NCBI GenBank assembly: GCA_024409185.1
Contig: JAKSUD010000037.1
Coordinates: forward strand, 1 to 8,151
Direction of reading: 5' to 3'
From: an archaeon
GTDB taxonomy: Archaea; Methanobacteriota; Methanobacteria; Methanobacteriales; Methanobacteriaceae
Length of the DNA: 8,151 bases
Below, piece by piece: positions 1 to 7,108 of the stretch (positions within the stretch are counted from its first letter, which is position 1; each line of letters opens with the position of its first letter). The notes under the pieces were generated by a model. It was not told the DNA's origin. It searched no databases and saw only the letters and a program-made list of their open reading frames with translations. The position numbers were made by a program, and so were the translations under genes.

Positions 1-190
1 CCTACTTATAAAGTTTTATTATAAAATATGTAAAAAAATAAGCCAATAAGTAAAAAAATAAAAAAAATTTCAATAAAATATAATTACTAAAAATTAAATT
101 TTAAAAAAATACTAAAAATATATAATTAATGGAAAACAAATTAATTAGTGTTAAACGATTAAGAAATTAAAATATTAAATAACTAAAACA

Positions 191-210
191 TTAATGAAAT
201 AAATCATTAA
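191..210. repeat. Perfect 7-bp inverted repeat before the phosphoesterase gene
   Basis: TTAATGA at 191-197 and TCATTAA at 204-210 are exact reverse complements separated by six bases. The element ends 14 bases before the Shine-Dalgarno site at 225. It could form a weak RNA hairpin in the 5' leader or be a protein site. Because the region is extremely AT-rich, a 7-bp match may also be chance. Confidence 0.3.
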
Positions 211-224
211 ACTAAATCATGAAA

Positions 225-230
225 AGGTGA
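225..230 (+). promoter_or_regulatory. Shine-Dalgarno site of the phosphoesterase gene
   Basis: AGGTGA lies four bases before the ATG at 235 and matches the part of the archaeal ribosome binding site complementary to the 3' end of 16S rRNA. It fixes the start of the gene. Confidence 0.8.
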
Positions 231-234
231 ATTA

Positions 235-777
235 ATGTTAATTGGATTAATATCTGACACTCATATTCCAGATAGAGGAGTAAAACTACCTGAAAGTGTG
301 AAATTTGCATTTAAAGATGTAGAATTAATATTACATGCAGGAGATATTACAGACATATCTGCTCTTGAACAATTAGAGGAAATCGCTCCAACAATAGCAG
401 TTCAAGGAAATATGGATAGATACAGTGGTTTAGATTTACCTCCAGCTCAAATTATAGAAATAAATTTACCTAAAAAAGAAAAAGTATTAAAAATTGGATT
501 GATACATGGTGAGGTTTATCCAAGAGGTGACACTCAAAAATTATATTACTCTGCATTAGAATTAGGTGTGGATATTCTTGTAAGTGGACATTCTCATGTT
601 CCTCAACTTGAAACAATAAAAGGAATTATTTTAGTAAATCCTGGAAGTCCTACAACTCCAAGATTATCAGACCCCTCTGTTGCATTATTAGAAATTAATA
701 CTGAAGAAGAAGCAGAAGAAGACATTAATATCGAATTTATAAAAACTGGAGCTCCAGTTTGTTCTGCATTAAAATAA
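235..777 (+). CDS. YfcE/MJ0936-family metallophosphoesterase (phosphodiesterase)
   Basis: A 180-residue cytoplasmic calcineurin-like metallophosphoesterase. All metal-binding motifs of the family are present in order: D8-x-H10 in SDTH, G36-D37, G58-N59-M60-D61, H91 in LIHGE, and G118-H119-S120-H121, followed by the NPGS turn at 135-138. The length is close to that of the Methanocaldococcus protein MJ0936, which as I recall hydrolyses model phosphodiesters with divalent metals such as Ni or Mn. The physiological substrate of this family in archaea is not known to me. The C-terminal tail contains an acidic run around 155-162 (EEEAEED). The start is supported by an AGGTGA site four bases upstream. 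The rRNA methyltransferase gene follows after 79 bases on the same strand, so the two may be co-transcribed, although the gap is long enough for a separate promoter. Family assignment is secure; the exact role is open. Confidence 0.9.
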   Translation: MLIGLISDTHIPDRGVKLPESVKFAFKDVELILHAGDITDISALEQLEEIAPTIAVQGNMDRYSGLDLPPAQIIEINLPKKEKVLKIGLIHGEVYPRGDTQKLYYSALELGVDILVSGHSHVPQLETIKGIILVNPGSPTTPRLSDPSVALLEINTEEEAEEDINIEFIKTGAPVCSALK

Positions 778-856
778 TTTAGTGAAAAAGAAGAATAAAA
801 AAATTTTAAAATTACTCATTATAAAATTAACAATTAAATCGGAAAGAGGGTCAAAA

Positions 857-1483
857 ATGGGAAGTAAATGGCAAATGGAAAAGAAAAATGATCCATATTA
901 TAAAAGAGCAAAAAGTGAAGATTATCGTTCAAGAGCATCATATAAACTTAAACAACTTAATAAAAAATATAAAATTATTAAAGAAGGAAACACTGTTGTA
1001 GACTTAGGTGCTGCACCAGGAGGATGGTCCCAAGTAGCTTTAGAAAAAGTAGGAGAAGAAGGAAAAGTTGTTGGAGTTGATTTAAACAGAATAAAACCAT
1101 TTCCTGATGAGAATTTTTATGGAATTAAAGGAGATTTTACTAAAGAAATTGTTCAAGATAAGGTTATGGAATTAATTGGTGGAAAAACAAAAGTTTTAAT
1201 GTCTGATGCATCACCATCCCTTTCTGGAATTAAAAACATTGATCATTTAAGATCAATTGATTTAATTGAAGCTGTTTTTATAATTGCAGACAATATCCTT
1301 GAAGAAAAAGGAAATTTAGTTGTTAAAATATTCCAAGGCCCAGAATATAAACGTATTTTAGATGAATTCAAAAAAAGATTTAGAAAAGTTTACTCAACAA
1401 AACCTCCATCATCAAGAAGTAAAAGTAAAGAAATGTATATTGTAGGATTAGGATTTAAAAGAAATTATGAAAAATCTGAGTAA
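857..1483 (+). CDS. rlmE: RlmE/FtsJ-type 23S rRNA (uridine-2'-O-)-methyltransferase
   Basis: A 208-residue S-adenosylmethionine-dependent methyltransferase of the RrmJ/FtsJ family, which adds a 2'-O-methyl group to a uridine of the large-subunit rRNA A-loop late in 50S assembly. The SAM-binding motif DLGAAPGGWSQV lies at 49-60. The catalytic K-D-K-E tetrad is visible as K30 (in SYKL), D117 (in SDASPS), K157 (in VVKIFQG) and E192 (in SKEMYIVG). The length matches the roughly 209-residue E. coli enzyme, and no C-terminal TRAM domain is present, unlike some other archaeal versions. The ATG at 857 is chosen because AGAGGG at 845-850 precedes it by six bases and the mature N-terminus then fits the family. 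An in-frame GTG at 782 would add 25 lysine- and isoleucine-rich residues with no counterpart. Together with NMD3 further along, it points to ribosome maturation. Confidence 0.93.
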   Translation: MGSKWQMEKKNDPYYKRAKSEDYRSRASYKLKQLNKKYKIIKEGNTVVDLGAAPGGWSQVALEKVGEEGKVVGVDLNRIKPFPDENFYGIKGDFTKEIVQDKVMELIGGKTKVLMSDASPSLSGIKNIDHLRSIDLIEAVFIIADNILEEKGNLVVKIFQGPEYKRILDEFKKRFRKVYSTKPPSSRSKSKEMYIVGLGFKRNYEKSE

Positions 1484-1560
1484 TTATATAAATAAAAAAA
1501 TAGCTAATTAAAAATAAAAAATCAATATAGTTAAAAATAATCAGAAAAAAGTTAAAATAT

Positions 1561-1597
1561 AATATTAAAAATAAAAGAAATAGCTAAATAGCTATTT
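1561..1597 (-). terminator. Hairpin plus T-rich tract, terminator of the membrane coiled-coil gene
   Basis: AAATAGCT at 1578-1585 and AGCTATTT at 1590-1597 form a perfect 8-bp stem with a four-base loop. Read on the reverse strand the stem is followed directly by a T-rich run (plus-strand A-run at 1562-1576). It begins 16 bases after the stop codon of the reverse gene, as expected for an intrinsic terminator. On the forward strand no T-tract follows the hairpin, so it probably does not serve the methyltransferase gene that converges on it. Confidence 0.6.
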
Positions 1598-1613
1598 AAA
1601 AAAAGTAAAAAAC

Positions 1614-2039
1614 TTAAGATATGCTTTGATATGCTTTTTGAGCTTCTTGTAAAGAAGTTCTAGCTTCAGTTAATCTTTTATCCACTTCTGAAGAGTCTTT
1701 ACCCATCGATAGTGCACTATCAACATCATCTAATGCATTTTTAGCATGAACAAGATAAACTTCAGCATCAACAAATTTTTGTTGTTCTGATGCATTACCT
1801 TTTACATATAATTCAGATTTAAGTTCATTAAACCTAGATTCTAAATCTGAGTAATTAGATCTTAATTCATTTAATTCATCATATTGAGCCCCAGAAGAAA
1901 CACCTCCAGTTAAACCAGATGAAACAACACTAAAACCTATATAAGCCACCACAATAATAGTAGCAATAACCATAATTACTCCTAAAACAGAAATAAGCAT
2001 AGATGTGGACTTAAATAAACCTAATCGTGATTTCTTCAT
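1614..2039 (-). CDS. Small membrane-anchored coiled-coil protein, function unknown
   Basis: A 141-residue protein I do not recognise. Residues 1-10 are positively charged (KKSR, K10), residues 15-39 form one long hydrophobic helix, then comes a Gly/Ser-rich linker (about 40-51). Two helical charged segments follow: about 52-78, with leucines and acidic/basic alternation, and about 85-138, rich in Ala, Glu, Lys and Gln. These look like coiled coil. By the positive-inside rule the N-terminus is cytoplasmic and the coiled-coil part lies outside, between membrane and cell wall. The anchor has no obvious cleavage site. The start is the ATG at 2039 because GGTGA (plus strand 2044-2048) precedes it by four bases; an in-frame TTG at 2054 would place that site inside the gene. 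It is transcribed away from mcm across a shared 250-bp region and ends before a hairpin terminator. Neighbour context gives no functional clue. Confidence 0.8.
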   Translation of the reverse strand: MKKSRLGLFKSTSMLISVLGVIMVIATIIVVAYIGFSVVSSGLTGGVSSGAQYDELNELRSNYSDLESRFNELKSELYVKGNASEQQKFVDAEVYLVHAKNALDDVDSALSMGKDSSEVDKRLTEARTSLQEAQKAYQSIS

Positions 2040-2200
2040 ATATTCACCAAACAATTTTAATTAACATAATAAATTTATTTAAAACTTTAAATTAAATTAT
2101 CATAATTAATATTAAATAATTATTTATTAGTTATTATATTTTAATGTATTGAAAATTTAAAAAATTTTGATAATAGAAATTTTTTTAAATAATTTTTTAC

Positions 2201-2224
2201 AAAGTAATAAAAATATTTTACTTT
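2201..2224. repeat. Inverted repeat AAAGTAA/TTACTTT upstream of mcm
   Basis: AAAGTAA at 2201-2207 and TTACTTT at 2218-2224 are perfect reverse complements with a ten-base spacer, so the two half-sites are centred about one helical turn apart. The repeat ends 34 bases before the proposed mcm TATA box, inside the divergent control region shared with the reverse-strand gene. The same AAAGTA string recurs at 2266-2271, overlapping the TATA box. It could be a dimeric regulator site; chance is a real alternative in this AT-rich DNA. Confidence 0.35.
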
Positions 2225-2258
2225 CATAACAATATTGCTTAAAAAAAATAGTATAAAC

Positions 2259-2268
2259 TTTTATAAAA
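2259..2268 (+). promoter_or_regulatory. TATA box of mcm (probable leaderless promoter)
   Basis: TTTTATAAAA at 2259-2268 is centred about 26 bases before the mcm ATG at 2290. Archaeal TATA boxes are normally centred about 26-27 bases before the transcription start, so transcription would begin at or very near the A of the start codon. No GGTGA or GAGG site lies in the intervening bases. TATA-like strings are common in this sequence, so the distance and the missing ribosome site carry the argument. Confidence 0.55.
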
Positions 2269-2289
2269 GTACAACAAAAATAATATACA

Positions 2290-4287
2290 ATGAATTCCAC
2301 TAACAAAGCAAAAACATCACTTGCAAAATTTGAGGAATTTTTCTCAACAACTTACAAGGACGATGTATTTGAAATATTAGAAAAGTATCCTGATGAAAGG
2401 TCACTTATTGTAGACTATAATGATTTGGAAATGTTTGATCCAGATTTAGCTGACTTGTTAATTGAAAAACCTGAAGAAGTTATAGCTGCATCACAAAAAG
2501 CGATTAAAAATATCGACCCTTTAATGAAAGATGCAGAATTAAATATCCGATTTAAAAATTTAACAAATCTTGTTGATTTAAGTGTTCTCTTAAGTAAATA
2601 TATTGGTAAATTCGTAGCAGCAGACGGTATTGTAAGAAAAACTGATGAAATCCGTCCAAGAATTGAAACTGGTGTATTTGAATGTAGAGGATGTATGAGG
2701 TTACATGAAGTAGAACAAACTTCAAGTAATATTATTTTAGAACCTTCTTTATGTAATGAATGTGGAGGAAGATCTTTTAGATTACTCCAAGAAGAATCTA
2801 AATATATTGATACTCAAACAGCAAGAATGCAAGAACCTTTAGAAAAATTATCTGGAGGAACTGAACCAAAACAAATGTTACTTACATTAGAAGATGATTT
2901 AGTGGATACTTTAAATCCTGGTGATAAAGTAAGAATCACAGGAACTTTAAAAACATTTAGAGAAGAACGTAGTGGAAAATTCAAAAATTATCTTTATGTA
3001 AATCATATCGAACCTCTTGAACAAGAGTTCGAAGAATTAGATATTAGTGAAGAAGATGAAGAAAAAATCTTAGAATTATCTAAAGACCCTCATATTCACG
3101 ATAAGATTATTAACTCTACAGCTCCTTCAATTAGAGGTTATAGAGATGTAAAAGAAGCTATTTCCTTACAATTATTTGGTGGTGCCGTAAAAGAATTAGG
3201 AGATGGAACCCATTTAAGAGGAGATATCCATATTCTTATTGTAGGGGACCCTGGTATTGGTAAGTCTCAAATGCTTAAATATGTATCTAAACTTGCACCA
3301 AGAAGTGTTTATACAAGTGGTAAAGGTACTTCAGGAGCAGGGTTAACTGCAGCAGCAGTTAGAGATGAACTTGGTGGATGGTCTTTAGAAGCAGGTGCAT
3401 TAGTACTTGGGGATAAAGGTAATGTATGTGTAGACGAATTGGATAAAATGCGTTCAGAAGATAGATCTGCACTTCACGAAGCTTTAGAACAACAAACTGT
3501 AAGTATTGCAAAAGCAGGAATTATGGCAACATTAAATACAAGATGTTCTGTTCTTGCAGCAGCAAACCCTAAATTCGGAAGATTTGATAGATATAAAACT
3601 GTAGCTGATCAAATTGATTTACCTGCACCAATTCTTTCTCGTTTCGATTTAACTTTTGTTATTGAAGATAAACCAAACTTTGAAAACGATAGAAAATTAG
3701 CTCAACATATTCTTAAAACTCACCAAAATGAAAGTGTAGATTATGAAATAGAGCCAGATTTACTTAGAAAATATATTGGTTATGCTCATAATCATTGCAA
3801 TCCTAAATTAACTGATGAAGCAACAAAAGTTCTTGAAGACTTCTATGTTGAAGTAAGAGGTGGAGGTATTGAAGAAGATGCTCCAGTACCTATTACTGCA
3901 AGACAATTAGAAGCAATTATTCGTCTAGCAGAAGGTAGTGCAAAACTCCAACTTAAAAATGAAGTCGGTGCAGATGATGCACTTAGAGCTATTAGATTAC
4001 AACAAGAATGTTTAAAACAAGTTGGATATGACCCAGATACTGGAAAAATCGATATCGATAAAGTAGAAGGAAGAACTCCAAGATCTGATAGAGATAAACT
4101 TAATAAAGTTGTTGAAGAAATCGCTAAATTAGAAGAATTAGAAAATACCGCACCAATTAGTACTCTTAGAGAAATTATGAAAGATGAGTATGAATTTAGT
4201 GAAGAAAAATTAGATTCAATTCTTAAACAACTTAAAAACAAAGGAATTATCTATGAACCTACTGCAGGTTCCTATAAAAGAACTTAA
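2290..4287 (+). CDS. mcm: Replicative minichromosome maintenance (MCM) DNA helicase
   Basis: A 665-residue hexameric ATP-dependent 3'-5' helicase that unwinds DNA at the replication fork, the single archaeal MCM. The N-terminal DNA-binding part carries a zinc site C132-x2-C135...C155-x2-C158 and an OB-fold region around 100-245. The AAA+ core has Walker A GDPGIGKS at 319-326, Walker B with D382-E383 in VDEL, sensor-1 asparagine N426 in AAANP, and the arginine finger R451 in LSRFD. The C-terminal 70 or so residues (about 596-665) fit the usual winged helix. Length equals that of the well-studied Methanothermobacter enzyme (about 666), and there is no intein at the Walker A site, where archaeal MCMs sometimes carry one. 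The ATG at 2290 has no Shine-Dalgarno site and probably starts a leaderless mRNA. A hairpin and T-tract follow the stop, so it is likely transcribed alone despite pointing towards the translation genes. Confidence 0.98.
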   Translation: MNSTNKAKTSLAKFEEFFSTTYKDDVFEILEKYPDERSLIVDYNDLEMFDPDLADLLIEKPEEVIAASQKAIKNIDPLMKDAELNIRFKNLTNLVDLSVLLSKYIGKFVAADGIVRKTDEIRPRIETGVFECRGCMRLHEVEQTSSNIILEPSLCNECGGRSFRLLQEESKYIDTQTARMQEPLEKLSGGTEPKQMLLTLEDDLVDTLNPGDKVRITGTLKTFREERSGKFKNYLYVNHIEPLEQEFEELDISEEDEEKILELSKDPHIHDKIINSTAPSIRGYRDVKEAISLQLFGGAVKELGDGTHLRGDIHILIVGDPGIGKSQMLKYVSKLAPRSVYTSGKGTSGAGLTAAAVRDELGGWSLEAGALVLGDKGNVCVDELDKMRSEDRSALHEALEQQTVSIAKAGIMATLNTRCSVLAAANPKFGRFDRYKTVADQIDLPAPILSRFDLTFVIEDKPNFENDRKLAQHILKTHQNESVDYEIEPDLLRKYIGYAHNHCNPKLTDEATKVLEDFYVEVRGGGIEEDAPVPITARQLEAIIRLAEGSAKLQLKNEVGADDALRAIRLQQECLKQVGYDPDTGKIDIDKVEGRTPRSDRDKLNKVVEEIAKLEELENTAPISTLREIMKDEYEFSEEKLDSILKQLKNKGIIYEPTAGSYKRT

Positions 4288-4317
4288 ATAATTCACTTAT
4301 AAAATCAACACAAAATA

Positions 4318-4363
4318 GAATTAAATGTTAAAAACATTAATTCTTTTCTTTTTTTCTTTATTT
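4318..4363 (+). terminator. Hairpin plus T-rich tract after mcm
   Basis: The arms 4318-4329 (GAATTAAATGTT) and 4333-4343 (AACATTAATTC) pair over 11 bp with one bulged A and a three-base AAA loop. Directly behind lies a T-rich run, 4344-4363, interrupted only by single C or A residues. It starts 31 bases after the mcm stop. Archaeal termination usually needs only the T-rich run; the hairpin makes this look like a bacterial-style intrinsic terminator, although its stem is AT-rich and weak. Confidence 0.65.
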
Positions 4364-4411
4364 ATAAAATTTAATTTAATTTTTTAATTGTACATATTTA
4401 GTATCGAATTA

Positions 4412-4453
4412 AGATATATAAACATTACATTGATAAGTAATAAAATATATAAA
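4412..4453 (+). promoter_or_regulatory. Candidate TATA boxes of the aIF2 beta gene
   Basis: Two TATA-like strings stand out: AGATATATAA near 4412-4421 and ATATATAA at 4445-4452. They would place the transcription start near 4443 or 4474. Either gives a 5' leader of about 85-115 bases before the ATG at 4559, and the leader would contain all or most of the inverted repeat at 4470-4516. A third string near 4485-4493 cannot be excluded, so the choice is uncertain. Confidence 0.35.
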
Positions 4454-4469
4454 TTATATTATTATATTA

Positions 4470-4516
4470 GATTATACTATGTTTATTATAAAACATAATT
4501 CTTAAATAGTATAATC
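4470..4516. promoter_or_regulatory. Nested inverted repeat upstream of the aIF2 beta gene
   Basis: GATTATACTAT at 4470-4480 and ATAGTATAATC at 4506-4516 are perfect 11-bp reverse complements. Inside them TATGTTT (4478-4484) and AAACATA (4491-4497) form a second perfect 7-bp pair with a six-base loop. The two pairings share bases 4478-4480, so they either exclude one another partly or combine into a bulged long stem. The element ends 29 bases before the AGGAG ribosome site. It may be a 5'-leader structure or an operator. Confidence 0.5.
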
Positions 4517-4545
4517 AATCCAAAAATTATTTTTATTAAATTATT

Positions 4546-4550
4546 AGGAG
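4546..4550 (+). promoter_or_regulatory. Shine-Dalgarno site of the aIF2 beta gene
   Basis: AGGAG lies eight bases before the ATG at 4559, a good match to the anti-Shine-Dalgarno end of archaeal 16S rRNA and normal spacing. It supports that start codon. Confidence 0.8.
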
Positions 4551-4558
4551 AAGATAAG

Positions 4559-4966
4559 ATGAATGAATATGAAAATTTATTAGATAGAGCTATTGATCAA
4601 TTACCTCCTGAAGTATTTGAAAGTAAAAGGTTTGAACCTGTAAAAGCATACTCAGTAATTCAAGGTAATAGAACTTTCATTCAAAACTTTAAAGATGTTG
4701 CAGATTCCTTAAACAGAGACCCTCAACATATATTAAAATACTTACTTAGAGAATTAGGTACTGCTGGAAACTTAGAAGGAATGAGAGCAATCTTACAAGG
4801 TAAATTTAACCATTTCTTAATTAATGAAAGAATTGATGAATACATTGAAAAATATGTTATTTGTCATGAATGTAACAGACCAGATACTACAATTATTAGA
4901 GAAGATAGAATATTCATATTAAAATGTGCAGCATGTGGTGCTAAAGCTCCATTAAAACCATTATAA
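4559..4966 (+). CDS. eif2b: Translation initiation factor aIF2, subunit beta
   Basis: A 135-residue beta subunit of the heterotrimeric aIF2, which carries initiator Met-tRNA to the small ribosomal subunit with GTP bound by the gamma subunit. The N-terminal helix (about 1-20), which in the family contacts the gamma subunit, is followed by the central alpha-beta domain (about 25-95, with the [11 protein letters not shown] and [12 protein letters not shown] blocks). The C-terminal zinc ribbon has C102-x2-C105 and C123-x2-C126. Length is typical for archaea; the long lysine-rich N-terminal extension of eukaryotic eIF2 beta is absent. It heads a forward run with NMD3, TyrRS and a small protein, a translation-centred neighbourhood. 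The inverted repeat at 4470-4516 lies in its control region. Confidence 0.96.
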   Translation: MNEYENLLDRAIDQLPPEVFESKRFEPVKAYSVIQGNRTFIQNFKDVADSLNRDPQHILKYLLRELGTAGNLEGMRAILQGKFNHFLINERIDEYIEKYVICHECNRPDTTIIREDRIFILKCAACGAKAPLKPL

Positions 4967-5003
4967 TCTTATATTCTTCTTATCTTTATTTTTATCTTTT
5001 TTT
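4967..5003 (+). terminator. Pyrimidine-rich T tract after the aIF2 beta gene
   Basis: The bases directly after the aIF2 beta stop codon are rich in T with several short runs, ending in T7 at 4997-5003. Such U-rich RNA is the main archaeal termination signal. As NMD3 starts 25 bases later with no clear promoter of its own, the tract may act as a partial terminator between two co-transcribed genes rather than a full stop. Confidence 0.45.
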
Positions 5004-5027
5004 AAAATTTATCAATGAGTTTTTATT

Positions 5028-6068
5028 ATGTTCTGTCCAGAATGTGGTGCAACTGATGTTAAAATGATTAATGGAGTTTGTAAAGACTGCTTTTTAAAAG
5101 AATATCAATTACTTAAAATTCCAGATAATATCACAGTAACTGTTTGTAGCCATTGTAATGCAAAATTAGAAGAAGGAAAATGGAAAGATTCCTATATTCC
5201 ACAAGAAGAAATAATTTATAGAGCATTAGAAAAAAATATTGAAGTTGATAAATTAGCTGAAAATGAAGAAATTGAACTTGAAATTGACCAAATGAGAGGT
5301 ACTATTGCAGAATGTTATGTTGAAGCAGTAGCTACTGTTCTAGGTGAAGAAGTTGTTGAAACTCATACACCTAATGTAAAAATAAACAAGTCAGTTTGTC
5401 CAGATTGTAGTAAACGAGTTGCTGGATACTATGAAGCAGTTATTCAATTACGTGCTGATTCAAGAGAATTAAATAATGAAGAAATAGGTAATGCAGAAGA
5501 AATCATTAAACGCACAATTGAAAAACAATCAAAAAAAGATAAATTAGCTTACATTCCACAAATAGCTAAACCTAAAGAAGGTAGAGATTATTACATAGGA
5601 TCTCTTAAATCTGCAAAAAAAGTAGCTGAACACTTAAAAGAAGAACTTGGTGGAACTATCAAAGAATCTCCAAGATTAATAAGTGAAGATAAATCTACAG
5701 GAAAAGGATTATATAGAATTTGGATTTCAGTTAGACTTCCAAAATTTGAAATTAATGATTTTGTAAAATACAATAAAATTTTAGCAGAAGTAATAGCTAT
5801 TGATGGAAATAGAATACAAATTCAAAATTTAGAAAACTATGAAAAAATAGCTTTAAAATGGAGAGAATATGATAATATAGAAAAAATAGCTACAAAAGAA
5901 GATATTAAAAAAGCTATTATTACAGCAAAATCTCCAAATAATATTCAAGTTTTAGACCCTGAAGATTACAGTCCAATTGATTTAGAAATGAATGAAAAAT
6001 TCGAAAAATACAATATTGGAGAAGAAATTGATGTTGTAAAACTTGAAAACAATTTATACTTAATTTAA
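5028..6068 (+). CDS. NMD3-family 50S ribosomal subunit biogenesis protein
   Basis: A 346-residue archaeal homologue of NMD3, in eukaryotes the adaptor that binds the 60S subunit and carries it out of the nucleus. Eight cysteines in four CxxC pairs, C3/C6, C18/C21, C40/C43 and C124/C127, form the two zinc sites typical of the N-terminal NMD3 domain. The rest (about 130-346) is an alpha-beta region with the VRLPKFEINDFV block at about 236-247 that fits the NMD3 core. The protein is far shorter than eukaryotic NMD3 (500 residues or more) and lacks its C-terminal nuclear export and import signals. A role in late 50S maturation is inferred. The ATG at 5028 is preceded in frame by a TGA at 5016, so no upstream start is possible, and it gives the usual MFCPxCG beginning. 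The ribosome site is weak (TGAG at 5016-5019), suggesting co-transcription with the aIF2 beta gene. Confidence 0.93.
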   Translation: MFCPECGATDVKMINGVCKDCFLKEYQLLKIPDNITVTVCSHCNAKLEEGKWKDSYIPQEEIIYRALEKNIEVDKLAENEEIELEIDQMRGTIAECYVEAVATVLGEEVVETHTPNVKINKSVCPDCSKRVAGYYEAVIQLRADSRELNNEEIGNAEEIIKRTIEKQSKKDKLAYIPQIAKPKEGRDYYIGSLKSAKKVAEHLKEELGGTIKESPRLISEDKSTGKGLYRIWISVRLPKFEINDFVKYNKILAEVIAIDGNRIQIQNLENYEKIALKWREYDNIEKIATKEDIKKAIITAKSPNNIQVLDPEDYSPIDLEMNEKFEKYNIGEEIDVVKLENNLYLI

Positions 6069-6138
6069 TTAAAAAATTATTAAAAAAATAAAATTATACT
6101 TATCAAATAATAAAATACAATTAAAAAAGTGTGATAAA

Positions 6139-7101
6139 ATGAACATAGATGAAAAAATTGAAATAATCAAAGAAGGAACTTTAGAAATCATCGAAATTGA
6201 TGAATTAAAAGAAAAACTTGAAAAAGAAAATCCTATAGCTTATACTGGTTATGAACCTTCTGGAAAAATTCATTTAGGTCATGCTATTACAATAATGAAA
6301 GTTAAACAATTACAAAGTATGGGTTTTAAAATTAAAATCCTTCTTGCAGATTTCCATGCTTACTTAAATGGTAAAGGAACTATTGAAGAAATTGCAGAAA
6401 CTGCAGAATATAATAAAAAATGTTTCCAAGGATTAGGACTTGCTGAAGATACTGAATATATTTTAGGTTCTACTTTCCAAACTCAAGGAGAATACACAGA
6501 AGATGTTTACAAATTAGCTACTTTAACTACTTTAAAAAGAGCAAAAAGAAGTATGGATCAAGTAAGTAGACATGATGATAATCCTAAAGTAGCAAGTGTA
6601 GTTTATCCACTTATGCAAACTGCAGATATGTCTGCATTAAATGTAGATATTGCACTTGGTGGAATGGAACAAAGAAAAATTCAAATGTTAGCAAGAGAAA
6701 ATTTACCAAGAATAGGTAAAGAAGCTCCTGTTTGTATTCACACTCCTTTATTACATGGTCTTGATGGTGATGATAAAATGTCATCAAGTAAAGGTAATTT
6801 TATTGCAGTTGATGATAGTGAAGCAGATATTAAAAAGAAAATCAAAAAAAGTTACTGTCCTCAAGGAGAAATTGAAGGAAATCCAATTTTAGAAATTGCA
6901 GAATTCTTTGTATATCCTAATCAAGACACTTTACTTATTGAAAGACCTGAGAAATTTGGTGGAAACTTAGAATTAACTAAAGATGAATTATACACTATGT
7001 ATGGTGAAGGTAACTTACATCCAATGGATTTAAAAAATGCAATCACTGCATACATGATTGAATTCTTAAGACCAGTTCGTGAATTCATGGAAGAAAATTA
7101 G
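6139..7101 (+). CDS. tyrS: Tyrosyl-tRNA synthetase (archaeal type)
   Basis: A 320-residue class I aminoacyl-tRNA synthetase that activates tyrosine with ATP and charges tRNA-Tyr. The HIGH-type motif is HLGH at 45-48 and the KMSKS-type motif is KMSSS at 213-217. Tyrosine-pocket residues known from the Methanocaldococcus enzyme can be matched: Y35 (in AYTGYEPSG), Y156, Q160 and D163 (in YPLMQTAD), and Q178 (in GGMEQRK). The short length and missing C-terminal S4-like domain are typical of archaeal and eukaryotic TyrRS and unlike the longer bacterial enzyme. GTGAT at 6131-6135 lies just upstream of the ATG and serves as a ribosome site. The gap to NMD3 is 70 bases and contains no clear terminator, so the two may be read together. 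Confidence 0.97.
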   Translation: MNIDEKIEIIKEGTLEIIEIDELKEKLEKENPIAYTGYEPSGKIHLGHAITIMKVKQLQSMGFKIKILLADFHAYLNGKGTIEEIAETAEYNKKCFQGLGLAEDTEYILGSTFQTQGEYTEDVYKLATLTTLKRAKRSMDQVSRHDDNPKVASVVYPLMQTADMSALNVDIALGGMEQRKIQMLARENLPRIGKEAPVCIHTPLLHGLDGDDKMSSSKGNFIAVDDSEADIKKKIKKSYCPQGEIEGNPILEIAEFFVYPNQDTLLIERPEKFGGNLELTKDELYTMYGEGNLHPMDLKNAITAYMIEFLRPVREFMEEN

Positions 7102-7108
7102 AATTAGA

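Larger units (their letters stand above)
1..234. other. AT-rich intergenic region upstream of the phosphoesterase gene
   Basis: This stretch is almost entirely A and T and has no open frame with coding character on either strand. It must contain the promoter of the phosphoesterase gene, but TATA-like strings occur repeatedly (for example near 7-14, 20-27 and 115-124), so no single one can be chosen. An inverted repeat lies at 191-210. There is no GC-rich island of the kind a tRNA or other structured RNA would show in such an AT-rich genome. Confidence 0.6.

Noticed and set aside
782..856. In-frame GTG at 782 as the start of the rRNA methyltransferase, adding 25 residues
   Set aside because: The extension is Lys/Ile-rich intergenic-like sequence with no ribosome site. 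The ATG at 857 has AGAGGG six bases upstream and gives the family length.
1484..1577. Possible RNA gene or terminator directly after the rRNA methyltransferase
   Set aside because: No T tract follows the forward stop codon and no GC-rich stem is present; only A-rich sequence with scattered TAGCT strings.
2040..2054. In-frame TTG at 2054 as the start of the membrane coiled-coil protein
   Set aside because: The GGTGA ribosome site falls inside this extension and points to the ATG at 2039.
2095..2107. AATTAT-C-ATAATT palindrome in the divergent region
   Set aside because: A six-base arm of only A and T has little information in this composition.
2152..2168. AAAATTT/AAATTTT inverted repeat upstream of mcm
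   Set aside because: Consists only of A and T in very AT-rich DNA, so a 7-bp match is expected by chance.
3843..4241. Reverse-strand open frame of 132 codons inside mcm
   Set aside because: It lies wholly within the strongly supported helicase frame, is Ser-rich low-complexity shadow coding, and has no promoter or ribosome site of its own.
5591..5773. Reverse-strand open frame of 60 codons inside the NMD3 gene
   Set aside because: Shadow of the coding frame on the other strand, with no recognisable domain or start signal.
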